Assembly (NCBI RefSeq): GCF_021343995.1
Contig: NZ_JAJTTE010000001.1
Location: forward strand, 1-64,000
From: Pseudonocardia terrae
GTDB lineage: Bacteria; Actinomycetota; Actinomycetes; Mycobacteriales; Pseudonocardiaceae
Length of the DNA stretch: 64,000 bases
Reading direction: 5' to 3'
The notes under the pieces are model-generated. The model was given only the letters and a program-made list of their open reading frames with translations, had not been told where the DNA came from and did not search any database. The position numbers were made by a program, and so were the translations under genes. Positions 18,178 through 27,812 of this stretch are shown here, piece by piece; position 1 is the first letter of the stretch; every line of letters starts with the position of its first letter.

Positions 18178-19257
18178 TCAGAGCCAGTTGCGGCGCCGGA
18201 AGGCGAGGTAGAGCAGACCCGCGAGGAGGACGATGAGGATCGAGCTGGTCGCGAAGCCCCACGGCTGCGAGAACCCGGGATAGGGGACGTTCTGCCCGTA
18301 CCAACCGGTGATGGCGGTCGGCACCGCGATGATCGCGGCCCATGCCGCGAGCTTGCGCGTGATGACGTTGAGCTCGTTGTCCTGCTCGGTGGCGTTCGTC
18401 TCCAGGATGCTGCTGACGTGGTCACGTGTGCTGTCGACCGTCTCGGCCGCGCCGAGGACGTGGTCGTAGACGTCGTGGAAGTAGGGAGTGATCCCCGGGC
18501 TGAGCAAGGGGATGTTCTCGTCCTCCCGGAGCAGACGCCCGACCACCTCCCGCATGGGCACGGTGACGCGGCGCAGACGGCCCAGGCTCTTGCGCAGCTC
18601 GAACCCGCGCCGGCGAACGTCGACGTTGCGCCCTGGCTCGAAGAGAGCGTCCTCGAGCTCGTCGGCGAGGTCTTCGAGTTGTTGGGCCGTCCGGTAGTGG
18701 CCGTCGACCACCGCGTCCACCCATCCGTGGGTCAGGAAGCCGACGCCGCTTCCCGCCAGGGCGGGCGCGGCGTCCCACCGGGCGAGCACCGCGTCGACGT
18801 CGAAGTCGGCCTTGCGCACCGTGACCAGCGCACGCGGTGTGATGAAGGCGCTCATCTCGCTGGTGAGCACCTCCTGGTCCTCGGGACCGAGGGCGACCGC
18901 GTAGAGGTTGAGGAACAGGTGCGTGGCGTAGCGATCCAGCTTGGGCCGCTGGTGCTCGGCGAGGGCGTCCTCGACCGCGAGCGGGTGCAGCCCGAACTCC
19001 TGGATCACGATCCCGAGGTCGGCCTCGTCGGGGTCGTGCAGGTCCAGCCAGACCACGCTGGACGGGTCCGCGCAGAGCCGTTCGCTGATCTCCTCGGCGG
19101 CGAAACCCTGCGCGACGAGCTCTCCGTGTCGGTACTGCCGGGTCCGGGTCGGGCATTTCGGGGGGACGACCGTGGTGACGCTGCGAGCCGGTGGGCCCGC
19201 GGTGTGTTCGTCACCGGCCGCGGGCTCGGGTCTGGGAACGGGTGGTCTGGTCGTCAT
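18178..19257 (-). CDS. corA: CorA-family magnesium/divalent cation channel, GQN variant
   Basis: This 359-residue protein has a large cytosolic alpha/beta N-domain, a long stalk helix (about 200-290) and two C-terminal membrane helices. The pore signature that is YGMN in classical CorA reads YGQN here (TGWYGQNVPYPG), a variant seen in an actinobacterial branch. It ends in the usual short basic tail (FRRRNWL). It probably mediates Mg2+ or related cation influx. The ATG at 19257 has GAGGAG directly adjoining it, closer than ideal, so the start is somewhat uncertain. It is divergent from the DUF4118 gene. Confidence 0.88.
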   Translation of the reverse strand: MTTRPPVPRPEPAAGDEHTAGPPARSVTTVVPPKCPTRTRQYRHGELVAQGFAAEEISERLCADPSSVVWLDLHDPDEADLGIVIQEFGLHPLAVEDALAEHQRPKLDRYATHLFLNLYAVALGPEDQEVLTSEMSAFITPRALVTVRKADFDVDAVLARWDAAPALAGSGVGFLTHGWVDAVVDGHYRTAQQLEDLADELEDALFEPGRNVDVRRRGFELRKSLGRLRRVTVPMREVVGRLLREDENIPLLSPGITPYFHDVYDHVLGAAETVDSTRDHVSSILETNATEQDNELNVITRKLAAWAAIIAVPTAITGWYGQNVPYPGFSQPWGFATSSILIVLLAGLLYLAFRRRNWL

Positions 19258-19493
19258 CTCCTCGCCAGTCCTACCTCGGGCTGCGGCCGGCGGCTCGCTC
19301 AGGCGCCCGACCCGCCCCCGGCCGTCCCGTTTACGCCGGTCCGCGTGCGCACGCTGCGCGAGAAGTCCGTTCTCGCAGTGACGGTGACCGGTCCCGCACT
19401 CCGCCGGTCGTGGTCGCTGCCGGCGGGGTGAAGGGCCGGGCCGGGGACGGTTGAGAGCCGAAGGGCCTGGTCGGCCGAGGCCGTCGGAACCTC

Positions 19494-20309
19494 GTGGTCC
19501 GGCCTGCGGTTCGGTTCCCTCCTGAAGTGCAGTTCGACCGGCTCCTGCAGTCTCACCGCGCCCTCGTCGTGTGGGGCGCCGCAGCGGGGCCCCTCGTGGC
19601 GTGTGCGGTGCTGGGCCTGTTCCGCCCCGACGTCGCCAACACCAACGCCGCACTCGGGCTGGTCCTGCTGATCGTGGCCGCGGCCTCGACGGGAATCCGC
19701 GCCGCCGGCCCGGCCGCCGCGCTGTCCAGCGCGGTCTGGTTCGACTTCTTCCTCACCGAGCCGTACAACCGGTTCGCGGTCACGAAGCGGGCGGACATCG
19801 AGACCGCGGTGCTGCTCCTGCTCGTCGGCCTCGCCGTCAGCGAGATCGCGCTGTGGGGCCGCCGGCAGCAGGCGCGGGCGAGCCGCGAACAGGGCTATCT
19901 CGTCGGCGTGGTAAGCACGGCGGCCACGGTCGGTGCCGGCCGCACCTCGGTGCCGACGTTGATCGACCACGTGTCTCGCCAGCTCGTCGACGTGCTGCAG
20001 ATCGACGCCTGCCGCTTCGACCACGGCAGCCGACCCATCCTCGCGGAGCTCCACGACGACGCGAGCGTGATCTACGACGGACGCCCGCTCGACGTCTCCC
20101 GATCCGGGCTGCCCACGGACACCGAGATCGCGCTGTTGATCCGCAGCGGCGGGATGGTGAGGGGACGGTTCCTGCTCGTGTCCACGAGCCGGGTCGTCCG
20201 GCCGACCCGGGAGCAGCTCCGGGTCGCGGTCGCGCTCGCCAACACGGTCGGGCCCGCCCTGGTGCCACCGGACGGGGCGGCGCCGGGGAGGACGCGGTCG
20301 CCGACATGA
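19494..20309 (+). CDS. DUF4118 membrane protein with GAF-like domain (KdpD-like sensor without kinase)
   Basis: Four membrane helices (residues about 25-125) match the DUF4118 module of KdpD, including FDFFLTEPYNRFAVT. The C-terminal half resembles a degenerate GAF domain (LIDHVSRQLVDVLQIDACRFD and a last helix QLRVAVALANTVGPAL). No histidine kinase or ATPase domain follows, so this is a sensor or scaffold rather than a kinase. At 271 residues it fits the stand-alone DUF4118 proteins of actinomycetes. The GTG at 19494 is used; a GTG at 19527 is an alternative. It lies 78 bases before the APC permease gene, and a role in K+ or osmotic sensing is a guess from KdpD only. Confidence 0.75.
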   Translation: MVRPAVRFPPEVQFDRLLQSHRALVVWGAAAGPLVACAVLGLFRPDVANTNAALGLVLLIVAAASTGIRAAGPAAALSSAVWFDFFLTEPYNRFAVTKRADIETAVLLLLVGLAVSEIALWGRRQQARASREQGYLVGVVSTAATVGAGRTSVPTLIDHVSRQLVDVLQIDACRFDHGSRPILAELHDDASVIYDGRPLDVSRSGLPTDTEIALLIRSGGMVRGRFLLVSTSRVVRPTREQLRVAVALANTVGPALVPPDGAAPGRTRSPT

Positions 20310-20387
20310 GCCGACAGTGACCCGGCCGGGCCGGGCGGCCCGGGTGGGTGCTGCACCGATTCGGTGACGCGAGGGTAGGGGTTGGCG

Positions 20388-22853
20388 ATGGTGGAGTCGC
20401 CGGGCACGGCCGGACGCGACGTGGTGCCGCCGGGCGGGGAGGCGACGCCGCAGATCGCAGAGCCGCCGGCCTACCGGCTCAAGCGGATCTTCCTGGGCAA
20501 GCCGTTGGTGACCGAGCGGCTGGCCGACGAGAAGTTGTCGAACGTGCTCGCGCTGGGCGTTCTGGCGCCGGATTGCATCTCGTCGTCCGCGTACGGCACC
20601 GAGGAGATGCTGGTCGAGCTGCTGCCGGTGTTCGGGGTACTCGCGTTCAGTCTGGTGCTACCGATCACCGGGGTGGTCCTGGCCATTCTCGTGCTGCTGA
20701 CGTTGTCCTACCGGGAGGTCGTGCAGGTCTACACCCGGGCCGGTGGCTCCTACGTGGTGGCGCGCGAGAACTTCGGGCCACGGGTCGCGCAGGTCGCCGC
20801 GGTGGCGCTGCTCATCGACTACGTGGTGACCGTGGCCGTGCAGACCGCGGCGGGCACCGTGGCGGTGGTGTCCGCGGTGCCTGCGCTGGGCCCGTACAGC
20901 TTGGAGATCACCGTGGGGGTGGTCGCGCTGTTGGCGTACGTGAACCTGCGCGGCCTGCGTGAGGCGGGTCGGGCGTTCGCGTTGCCGACCTATCTGTTCG
21001 CGGTGGCGATCGGCGCGGTGATCGTGACCGGGGTGGTACGTGACCTGCTCGGTACGCTGCCGACCTACGACCTGAGTGCACCGGGCATCGTGCAGTACAC
21101 CCCCGGTACACAGCTGACGACTGCCGTGGTGGTGCTGACGCTGCTGCGCTCGTTCGCCAACGGCGGCTCCTCGCTGACCGGCCTGGAGGCCATCTCCAAC
21201 GGCGTCGGCGCCTTCCGCAAGCCTGCCGGTCTCAACGCCCGCCGGGTGCTGGTGGTGATGGCGTGCATCCTCGGCTTCCTCGTCTCGGGTGTGTCCTGGA
21301 TGGCCTTCCGCACCCACGCCGCCCCGTACGACAGCGGCTATCCGTCGGTGATCTCCCAGGAGGCGCGGGCTGCTTTCGGCGGCGGCCAGGTGGGAACGGT
21401 GCTGTTCGTCGTCGTCCAGGCGATCTCCGCATTGATCCTCTACACGGGAGCGAACACCAGCTTCAACGGTTTCCCCTTTCTGGCCAGCTTCGTCGCCGCC
21501 GACTCGTTCCTGCCGCGGCAGCTGACCAAGCGCGGCCACCGGCTGGTGTTCTCCAACGGAATCGTCGTCCTCGCCGTCGTGGCAGTGGTGCTGCTCGTGG
21601 TGACCGGCGGCACGGTGAACGCTCTGGTTCCGTTCTATGCGATCGGCGTGTTCACCGGCTTCACCATGGCCGGCTTCGGGATGGCTCGATATCACCTGCG
21701 CAAGCGCGAACACGCGTGGCGGCGCAAGCTCGCGGTCAATGTGGCGGGCGGAGCGCTTTCGCTGCTGGTCGTGCTGATCTTCGCGGTGGTGAAGTTCACC
21801 GAGGGCGCCTGGGCCGTCGTGGTGCTGTTCCCGGTCCTCGTCGTCGCCCTCATCCGGCTGAACCAGCGCTATCGCGCGGAAGAGGCCGCGCTCGCCGCGT
21901 ACGCCTCGGTGCTCGACGCGGAGCCGAACTGGTCCCGCCACGTCGTGCTCGTCTTCGTCGACACCCTCGACCTGGCCACCCTGCGGGCCCTCCGCTACGC
22001 CCGCTCACTGCGGCCGACCACACTGCGTGCCCTGCATTTCGTCCTCGACGACGTCCGCGCCAAACGACTGGTGGACCGCTGGGACCGGTTCCAGCGCGGC
22101 GACATCGGTCTGGAGCTGCGCGAATGCCCCGACCGGCGGCTCGGGCGAGCATCGATCGAACTGCTGAGTCAGCTCACCGCGGACGGCCGCACCGCGGTGT
22201 CGGTACTGCTGCCCCGGCGCACCTACGCCCCGCTTCTCGGGCGGCTGCTCCACGACCGGACTGCGGACCACATCGCCCATCGCGTCAGCAGCGTCCGCGG
22301 CGTGGCAGCCACCATCATCCCGTTCGATGTCGACGAGCCCATCCGCCGCCTCGGACACTCGGAACAGGACGTGGAGCGGTTCCTCCAGGCCGGGAAACGG
22401 CTGGGCGCGCATTCTCAGGAGGCTGTGGGACGGAGAACAGCACCGGCCCCCGCCCGGCGCGGAGAGGCGTCGGAACGCGAACGAACCACGACTGGCCCTG
22501 CCGCGAAACCCAGGACCGAGTCGACCCCGCGGCACGCGGCTGTGCCGATCGCGGAGCTCACCGACCGCGGCACGGTCACCATCGCCGGCCGAGTCGACAC
22601 GACGAATGTGGGAGTCGACACGACCGGGGCGAGCGTGCTGCAATGCCGGGTCGACGACGGCACCGGCACCATCACCGCCCGGTTCCACCAGCGCGCATTC
22701 ATCAAGGGCGTTCAGCCCGGTGCGCGCGTGGAGCTGACCGGCAGGATCAGTCGAATCGCCGGTGAACTCGTCCTGACGGACCCGACGTATCGCCGCCTCT
22801 CCGACGATTCTCCGGAGCCCGAGCCGCCGCCGGCGACAGACCCGCCGGCGTGA
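20388..22853 (+). CDS. APC-superfamily permease with C-terminal OB-fold domain
   Basis: Residues about 35-490 form a 12-helix APC transporter close to actinobacterial putative K+/amino acid permeases; the helix-1 region has the ISSSAYGTEEML segment. A cytosolic domain of about 150 residues follows (VVLVFVDTLDLATLRALRYARS). A basic linker then leads to a C-terminal OB-fold (about 720-805, PIAELTDRGTVTIAGRV through RISRIAGELVLTDP). In many actinomycetes the permease and a nucleic-acid-binding OB-fold protein are separate neighbouring genes; here they are one 821-residue chain. The ATG at 20388 follows AGGGTAGGGG. The substrate is not determined. Confidence 0.85.
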   Translation: MVESPGTAGRDVVPPGGEATPQIAEPPAYRLKRIFLGKPLVTERLADEKLSNVLALGVLAPDCISSSAYGTEEMLVELLPVFGVLAFSLVLPITGVVLAILVLLTLSYREVVQVYTRAGGSYVVARENFGPRVAQVAAVALLIDYVVTVAVQTAAGTVAVVSAVPALGPYSLEITVGVVALLAYVNLRGLREAGRAFALPTYLFAVAIGAVIVTGVVRDLLGTLPTYDLSAPGIVQYTPGTQLTTAVVVLTLLRSFANGGSSLTGLEAISNGVGAFRKPAGLNARRVLVVMACILGFLVSGVSWMAFRTHAAPYDSGYPSVISQEARAAFGGGQVGTVLFVVVQAISALILYTGANTSFNGFPFLASFVAADSFLPRQLTKRGHRLVFSNGIVVLAVVAVVLLVVTGGTVNALVPFYAIGVFTGFTMAGFGMARYHLRKREHAWRRKLAVNVAGGALSLLVVLIFAVVKFTEGAWAVVVLFPVLVVALIRLNQRYRAEEAALAAYASVLDAEPNWSRHVVLVFVDTLDLATLRALRYARSLRPTTLRALHFVLDDVRAKRLVDRWDRFQRGDIGLELRECPDRRLGRASIELLSQLTADGRTAVSVLLPRRTYAPLLGRLLHDRTADHIAHRVSSVRGVAATIIPFDVDEPIRRLGHSEQDVERFLQAGKRLGAHSQEAVGRRTAPAPARRGEASERERTTTGPAAKPRTESTPRHAAVPIAELTDRGTVTIAGRVDTTNVGVDTTGASVLQCRVDDGTGTITARFHQRAFIKGVQPGARVELTGRISRIAGELVLTDPTYRRLSDDSPEPEPPPATDPPA

Positions 22854-23161
22854 GCCCACAACGCCCGGCTGTTCCCGGGCCGGGGTAGTGACCGTCCCAC
22901 GCTCGGGCGATGCCCGGCCGGGGACTGTGCTGGTCGCGCAGACGTGTGGCCTCCGGGCTCGCTCGTCCGGCCGACCGACCTCACGATGTGGGCGCCGTTG
23001 CCCGCTGGTCGGGACGAGGCGGAGTAATCGGCGGGAGACGGGTTGCGCTGCAGGGTGTTCGAGGGCCACCGTCGGGCCGTGTCGGCGCCGACACGAGACC
23101 TGGCGGTCAACCCTAGTCGAGCGAACCGCTCGGGGAACGATCACTCGGAGGGACCCAGGAC
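22854..23161 (+). other. Intergenic region before the phasin-like gene
   Basis: No gene is supported in these 308 bases. The end holds GGAGGGACCCAGGAC, the ribosome binding site of the next gene. No terminator-quality hairpin was recognised after the permease. Confidence 0.4.
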
Positions 23162-23680
23162 ATGCCGACCTCTGCCCATTCCCAGACACGTAATTCCGCC
23201 CACACGGAAACCGGCACCCCCGCAGACGCCGCGACGGCCACGGAGGCCCGTACGAGCGGTCCGCGGCAGGAGCGACCGACCGGACCCGAGCAGGGCCCGC
23301 CCGTCGAACAGGTCGCCACCGAGCTGGGCGAGCGGTGGCGAGAGACGACCGCTGAGGCGAGTACCGCCATCAAGGAGGTCGCACGGCACAACCAGGAGGC
23401 CGCCGCTCGAGCTGCGGATGCGTTGCTCGAGCTGACCCTCCAGCTCAATCCGGTCGCCCTGTTCGGTCGGGCCGTTCGCGGCCTGAGCGACGACGTCCGC
23501 CCGTCGGGGGCCCGGGACGTGGTCGACGACGGTTTCCGGATGGCCGAGACGGCCCTGGCGACCCAGCGCGGCTTCGTCGACCAGGTGTTCACCGCACAGC
23601 GGCGGGTGATCGGAGAGATCGTGGCCGTCGGCGAGAGCCTGACCGCGGTCGGCCGGGAACAGGCCGCTCGCGTCGGCTGA
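23162..23680 (+). CDS. Phasin-like helical protein
   Basis: This 172-residue protein begins with a Thr/Ala/Pro-rich disordered segment of about 50 residues. It continues as long amphipathic helices (ELGERWRETTAEASTAIKEV, then GFVDQVFTAQRRVIGEIVA). This layout is like phasins that coat polyhydroxyalkanoate granules, but the family match is weak and a generic apolipophorin-like or stress helical protein is equally possible. A strong ribosome binding site GGAGGG precedes the ATG at 23162. It is a single-gene unit ending in a hairpin and convergent with the decarboxylase gene. Confidence 0.6.
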   Translation: MPTSAHSQTRNSAHTETGTPADAATATEARTSGPRQERPTGPEQGPPVEQVATELGERWRETTAEASTAIKEVARHNQEAAARAADALLELTLQLNPVALFGRAVRGLSDDVRPSGARDVVDDGFRMAETALATQRGFVDQVFTAQRRVIGEIVAVGESLTAVGREQAARVG

Positions 23681-23702
23681 GGCAGCGCTCGGCCGAGCCA
23701 CG

Positions 23703-23737
23703 AGGGCGTCCCCGGGGGAGTACCGCGGGGGCGCCCT
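23703..23737 (+). terminator. Hairpin terminator between convergent genes
   Basis: AGGGCGTCCCC (23703-23713) can pair with GGGGGCGCCCT (23727-23737) in an 11-bp stem with one G-U wobble and a 13-base loop. It lies 22 bases after the phasin-like gene and before the opposing decarboxylase stop. No T tract follows. Confidence 0.6.
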
Positions 23738-23804
23738 GTGGCGTCCGCTGCTCAGCCGGAGGAGGTGTTGGGCACCCGCTCTGAGAGTGGGACGTCGGAT
23801 CTCG

Positions 23805-25064
23805 TCATGCCGGATGGGCGGTGGCGAGCTCTGTGCAGACCTGCACCGTCGGTGCGTCGGGGTTGTGCGGTTGCGGCAGGGCGGCCAGGGCGAAGTAGGC
23901 GATCACCCCTGGTCGGAAGACCAGGCAGTAGGTCGAGCCGCCGAACTGGAAGTAGCCGAGCTCGTCGCCCTTGGTCACGTGCGCGCCGGGCTGCACGTGC
24001 GTGCCGAGCAGGCACGACGACACGTCCGACATTCCGATCGGGACGAACGCGACCAGTCCGATGTCCGGGTCGTCGGCCTCGATCAGGATGATCGCGCGGG
24101 TCGCCACGTGGGCGAGGTAGCCCTGGGAGTAGGTCGGCTCGACCGCGTCGGCGCCTTGCGAGTCGGCCTCGGAGTAGTAGGTGCCGGGCTGCACGAAGGC
24201 CCGCACGATCGTGCCGGACACGGGGCTGTGCCAGCGGTGGTAGTCGGTGGCGCTCAGGAACGCCTGGTACACGGTGCCGCCGACGAACTGCTCGACGGAT
24301 TCGTCGTCGGCCAGCATGTCCTGCAACGAGTACGGCTCGTTCTTGGCCCAGAAACGGTCGCGGCGCTGCACGTCGGTGGCGATGTTGTACGGGGTCGCCT
24401 CGCAGGCGCTCACGATCACCTTGTCGTCGTCCGGGGCGGCGACGGGACGCTGCCCGTCGCGGAAGCGCCGGGTGAAGAAGTCGTTCCACGAGGCGAAGCC
24501 CCAGTGCTCGTCGTCCGGATCGTGCCGGAACTGTTCGATCCCGACCGCCTGCTGAGCGGCGGTGCACTTCCAGCCGGTGGGGGAGTCGTTGAGCACGGAG
24601 AGCGAGTCGGGGCTGCACAGGAACTGCGACCACGCGTCGAGGATGTCCCTGAGCGCGGCGTTGATCCGCGGGTCGCGGAACGCGGCGAACCCCGACGGCG
24701 TGCCCATCGTCCAGTCGAGGATCGCGCCCAGCGGCGTGGTGACGTTGGCGTCGCCGTACTCCGGCGCCATCGTGAGCACCTCGTCGACCAGGCGGAGCAG
24801 TTGGTCGACGCTGTGCAGGTGCCGCTCGCGGTACTGCTTGGCCCGGGGCACCTCGGCGATCATCCGCTCGAGATACATCCGCACGACCGCGTCGCGTTCG
24901 ATCAGCTCCTGGAACCGGAGGAGCGCCGGGTGCAGCTGCGCCTGTGTGCCCTTGGCCTCCACCCGCTCGCGGTGGCCGGTCAGCCAGGCCTCCAGGTCCT
25001 CCTGAGCGGCCGGTAGCCACCCGGCCCGCCGCCGCACGTCGACACCCTGATGAGCAGACGTCAT
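23805..25064 (-). CDS. Phosphatidylserine decarboxylase-family protein
   Basis: This 419-residue pyruvoyl enzyme candidate belongs to the longer PSD-like branch with an added N-terminal domain (about 10-170, with LQLHPALLRFQELI-like text). The catalytic half has NDFFTRRFRDGQRPV, the DYHRWHSPVSGTI segment with the catalytic His, and the C-terminal processing site FGGSTY with Ser377 as the pyruvoyl precursor. Canonical PSD has LGST; GGST is also functional in this branch. It would produce phosphatidylethanolamine or decarboxylate a related substrate. The frame is open far upstream antisense to the PBP gene, but the ATG at 25064 begins the conserved protein. Confidence 0.87.
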   Translation of the reverse strand: MTSAHQGVDVRRRAGWLPAAQEDLEAWLTGHRERVEAKGTQAQLHPALLRFQELIERDAVVRMYLERMIAEVPRAKQYRERHLHSVDQLLRLVDEVLTMAPEYGDANVTTPLGAILDWTMGTPSGFAAFRDPRINAALRDILDAWSQFLCSPDSLSVLNDSPTGWKCTAAQQAVGIEQFRHDPDDEHWGFASWNDFFTRRFRDGQRPVAAPDDDKVIVSACEATPYNIATDVQRRDRFWAKNEPYSLQDMLADDESVEQFVGGTVYQAFLSATDYHRWHSPVSGTIVRAFVQPGTYYSEADSQGADAVEPTYSQGYLAHVATRAIILIEADDPDIGLVAFVPIGMSDVSSCLLGTHVQPGAHVTKGDELGYFQFGGSTYCLVFRPGVIAYFALAALPQPHNPDAPTVQVCTELATAHPA

Positions 25065-25340
25065 TCCCCGGACGCTAACGGCACGGCCATGATTCCGCCC
25101 GGCAAGCCGCATGGCGTGCCCCGTCAGGCAGCGTAGGTCGCGGCACCGCCGTTGCCGCCGGCGTAGTCCGACGGCATCTGGGCCGCGATCTCCGCTCCGG
25201 TGTGTTGTGCGGGGGATCGGCCAGGGTCCGCCGGTCGGCTCGCGCCCCCACGCCGCGGCCGGCGGACCCGCCGCGGTGCCGGTCCGACGGGCCGCACACA
25301 GCTCGGTCACAGCGACAGCACGGACGATGGGCAGGTGCGG

Positions 25341-27677
25341 GTGATTCGTTGGAGGACATGCTTCGCCGACCGTTCCACGCCTCGCCGGCTTGCGGTGCTG
25401 GTCGTGATCGGGGGTGTGGTGCTGGCCGGCCTGCTCGCGCCCGTTGCGCTCGGCGTCGACCTCGTGGCCAGGGTCACGGCGCCCCCGACCGCCACCCTTC
25501 CGTCGGTGGGTGCGATGCCGGCGGCGACGACCGTCCTCGACCGCAACGGCGCCCCGCTCGCGATGCTGTACGACCAGTACCGCGAGCCGCTGACGTACTC
25601 GCAGATCTCGCCGTCGATGACCGCCGCGGCCGTCGCGATCGAGGACCGGCGCTTCTTCGACGAGGGAGGTGTCGACCCGCTCGGCACGGTGCGCGCGTTG
25701 TTCAGCGACGCCGCCGGGAACTCCGTGCAGGGCGGCTCGACGATCACCCAGCAGTACGTGAAGAACTATCTGATCAACGTCGCCGACCGGAACGACCCGG
25801 GCGCCCAGCAGGCCGACCGGGCCGACACCGTCGGGCGGAAGATCCGGGAGGCCGCACTGGCCACCCGGCTGGCGAAGGGCACCTCGAAGCAGGACGTGCT
25901 GGCCGGCTACCTCGACGTCGTCGAGTTCGGGGGGAACGTCTACGGGGTGGGGGCGGCGGCGAGGGCCTACTTCGGCACCAGCGCCGCGACGCTCACCGTG
26001 CCGCAGGCCGCGCTGCTCGCCGGCATGGTCAACAACCCCAACCTGTACGACCCGTACCGGCACCCGCAGGCCGCGCTCGACCGGCGGAACCTCGTGATCG
26101 GCGCGATGCAGCAGGTCGGTTCGATCACGCCGGCCCAGGCCGCGGCGGCCACCGCGGCGCCGTTGGGCGTCGTCCCGAACGGGCCGGTGATCCCGGGAGG
26201 CACGTGCATGGCGGCCGCGCCCGACGCCGGCTTCTTCTGCCAGTACGTCGTGAGCTACCTCGAGCAGGCCGGGTTCACCGCCGACCAGCTGCTGACCGGC
26301 GGCTACACGATCCGCACGACGATGGACCCGACCGTCGGCGCCGCCGCGAAGGCGGCCGTCGACGCCAACGTCCCGACCACCCAGGACGGGGTGGCCGATA
26401 CGTTCGCCCTGGTCCGGCCCGGGCACGACGGTCACGAGGTGCTGGCCGTGGTGGCCAACCGCGACTACGGCACCGACGCCGCGAAGGGACAGACATCGAC
26501 GAACATCGTGGCCGACCCCAGCAACGTCTTCGGCGCCGGATCGTCGTACAAGATCTTCACGACCGCCGCGGCGCTGGAGACCGGCACCGTCGGCTACGAC
26601 ACGCCGCTGACGAACCCCGGCTCCGACTGCTTCACCCCGCCGAACGCCAACCGCTGGACCTCCTGCTACCCGGTGGCCAACGACGGGACGAACTACCCGA
26701 ACCCGATCAGCCTGCAGGACGCCCTCGCCACCTCGCCCAATGTGGCCTTCGTCGGGCTCGAGGCACGCACCGGGATGCCCGCCGTGCTGCAGATGGCCCA
26801 ACGCCTCGGGCTGCGACGGACCCTGACCACCAACGACGCCGGCTCGGCCCCGATCACCGACCCGGCCGACCCGCGCTCCCGTGATCCCCGGTACGACCAG
26901 CCGCAGTCGCAGTACTTCCAGAACCTGCTGTCCTTCACCCTCGGCGACAGCCCCGTCAGCACGCTGGAGATGGCCAATGTGGCCGCGACGATCCAGAGCG
27001 ACGGCGTGTGGTGCCCGCCGAGCCCGATCCGGTCGGTGACCGACCGCAACGGCAAGCCGGTGGCCGTGTCGCAGGAGGCGTGCCAACAGGTGGTGGCGCC
27101 CGGTCTCGCGCACACCCTCGCCGCCGGCCTGAGCAAGGACACCGTCACGGGCACCTCCGCGGCGGCCGCCCGGGCGGCGGGCTGGACCCGGCCCGACATC
27201 GGCAAGACGGGCACGACCAACACCAGCGAGTCCGTCGCGTTCGTCGGGGGCGTCGGCGGGATCACGGGGTTCGCCGGCTCGTCGATGGTCTTCGCCGACG
27301 GCCCGCACCCGCAGGAGATCTGCCCCGGCAACCCCGTGCACCTGGGCGACTGCGGCCACGGCGCGTTCGGCGGGACGGTCGCGGCGCCGCCCTGGTTCGC
27401 CACGATGAACCAGCTTCTCGACGGCGCCCCGGACGTCCCGGTGCCCGGGCCCGACCCGGCCTACCTCCAGCCGGGATCACACCCGACCGTCCCGTACACC
27501 GTGGGCCGGACGCAGGCCGCCGCCACGACGGCGCTGCAGCAGGCGGGCTACGCGCCGAGCACCACCTCGGTCGCCTCGGCCCTGCCGGCAGGGCAGGTCG
27601 TGGGCCAGACGCCGCAGGGCAATGCGGACCCGGGCACCCCGGTGACCTTGCTGGTCAGCTCCGGCGCTCTCGACTGA
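25341..27677 (+). CDS. Class A penicillin-binding protein with PASTA domain
   Basis: This is a bifunctional peptidoglycan synthase anchored by one N-terminal helix (residues 17-45). The glycosyltransferase domain has catalytic Glu101 in EDRRFF and the GGSTITQQYVKN motif. The transpeptidase domain has SSYK with Ser401 and Lys404, an SPN motif, and KTGT at 622-625. A single PASTA domain closes the protein (about 715-778). At 778 residues it has usual length. The GTG at 25341 is selected because the cytosolic tail and membrane helix begin right after; the upstream frame is Arg-rich and unlike the family. It is divergent from the decarboxylase gene, with about 276 bases between. Confidence 0.93.
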   Translation: MIRWRTCFADRSTPRRLAVLVVIGGVVLAGLLAPVALGVDLVARVTAPPTATLPSVGAMPAATTVLDRNGAPLAMLYDQYREPLTYSQISPSMTAAAVAIEDRRFFDEGGVDPLGTVRALFSDAAGNSVQGGSTITQQYVKNYLINVADRNDPGAQQADRADTVGRKIREAALATRLAKGTSKQDVLAGYLDVVEFGGNVYGVGAAARAYFGTSAATLTVPQAALLAGMVNNPNLYDPYRHPQAALDRRNLVIGAMQQVGSITPAQAAAATAAPLGVVPNGPVIPGGTCMAAAPDAGFFCQYVVSYLEQAGFTADQLLTGGYTIRTTMDPTVGAAAKAAVDANVPTTQDGVADTFALVRPGHDGHEVLAVVANRDYGTDAAKGQTSTNIVADPSNVFGAGSSYKIFTTAAALETGTVGYDTPLTNPGSDCFTPPNANRWTSCYPVANDGTNYPNPISLQDALATSPNVAFVGLEARTGMPAVLQMAQRLGLRRTLTTNDAGSAPITDPADPRSRDPRYDQPQSQYFQNLLSFTLGDSPVSTLEMANVAATIQSDGVWCPPSPIRSVTDRNGKPVAVSQEACQQVVAPGLAHTLAAGLSKDTVTGTSAAAARAAGWTRPDIGKTGTTNTSESVAFVGGVGGITGFAGSSMVFADGPHPQEICPGNPVHLGDCGHGAFGGTVAAPPWFATMNQLLDGAPDVPVPGPDPAYLQPGSHPTVPYTVGRTQAAATTALQQAGYAPSTTSVASALPAGQVVGQTPQGNADPGTPVTLLVSSGALD

Positions 27678-27812
27678 GGGGAGAGGCGATGGAGATCTTG
27701 TCCACAGGTCGTCTTGCCGTGCGTTTACCCGTACTTGGCCGAGCGCGAGCCCAGGACTGCCTATCGTCGATCACGGACGGCGGCGCCGAGGGCCGCCCTG
27801 ACGAGGAATCAC

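Noticed and set aside
23805..27359. An open frame of 1184 codons on the minus strand covering the PBP gene.
   Set aside because: Only the last 419 codons encode a protein (the decarboxylase). The rest is antisense to the PBP gene, low-complexity in translation, and explained by high GC content.
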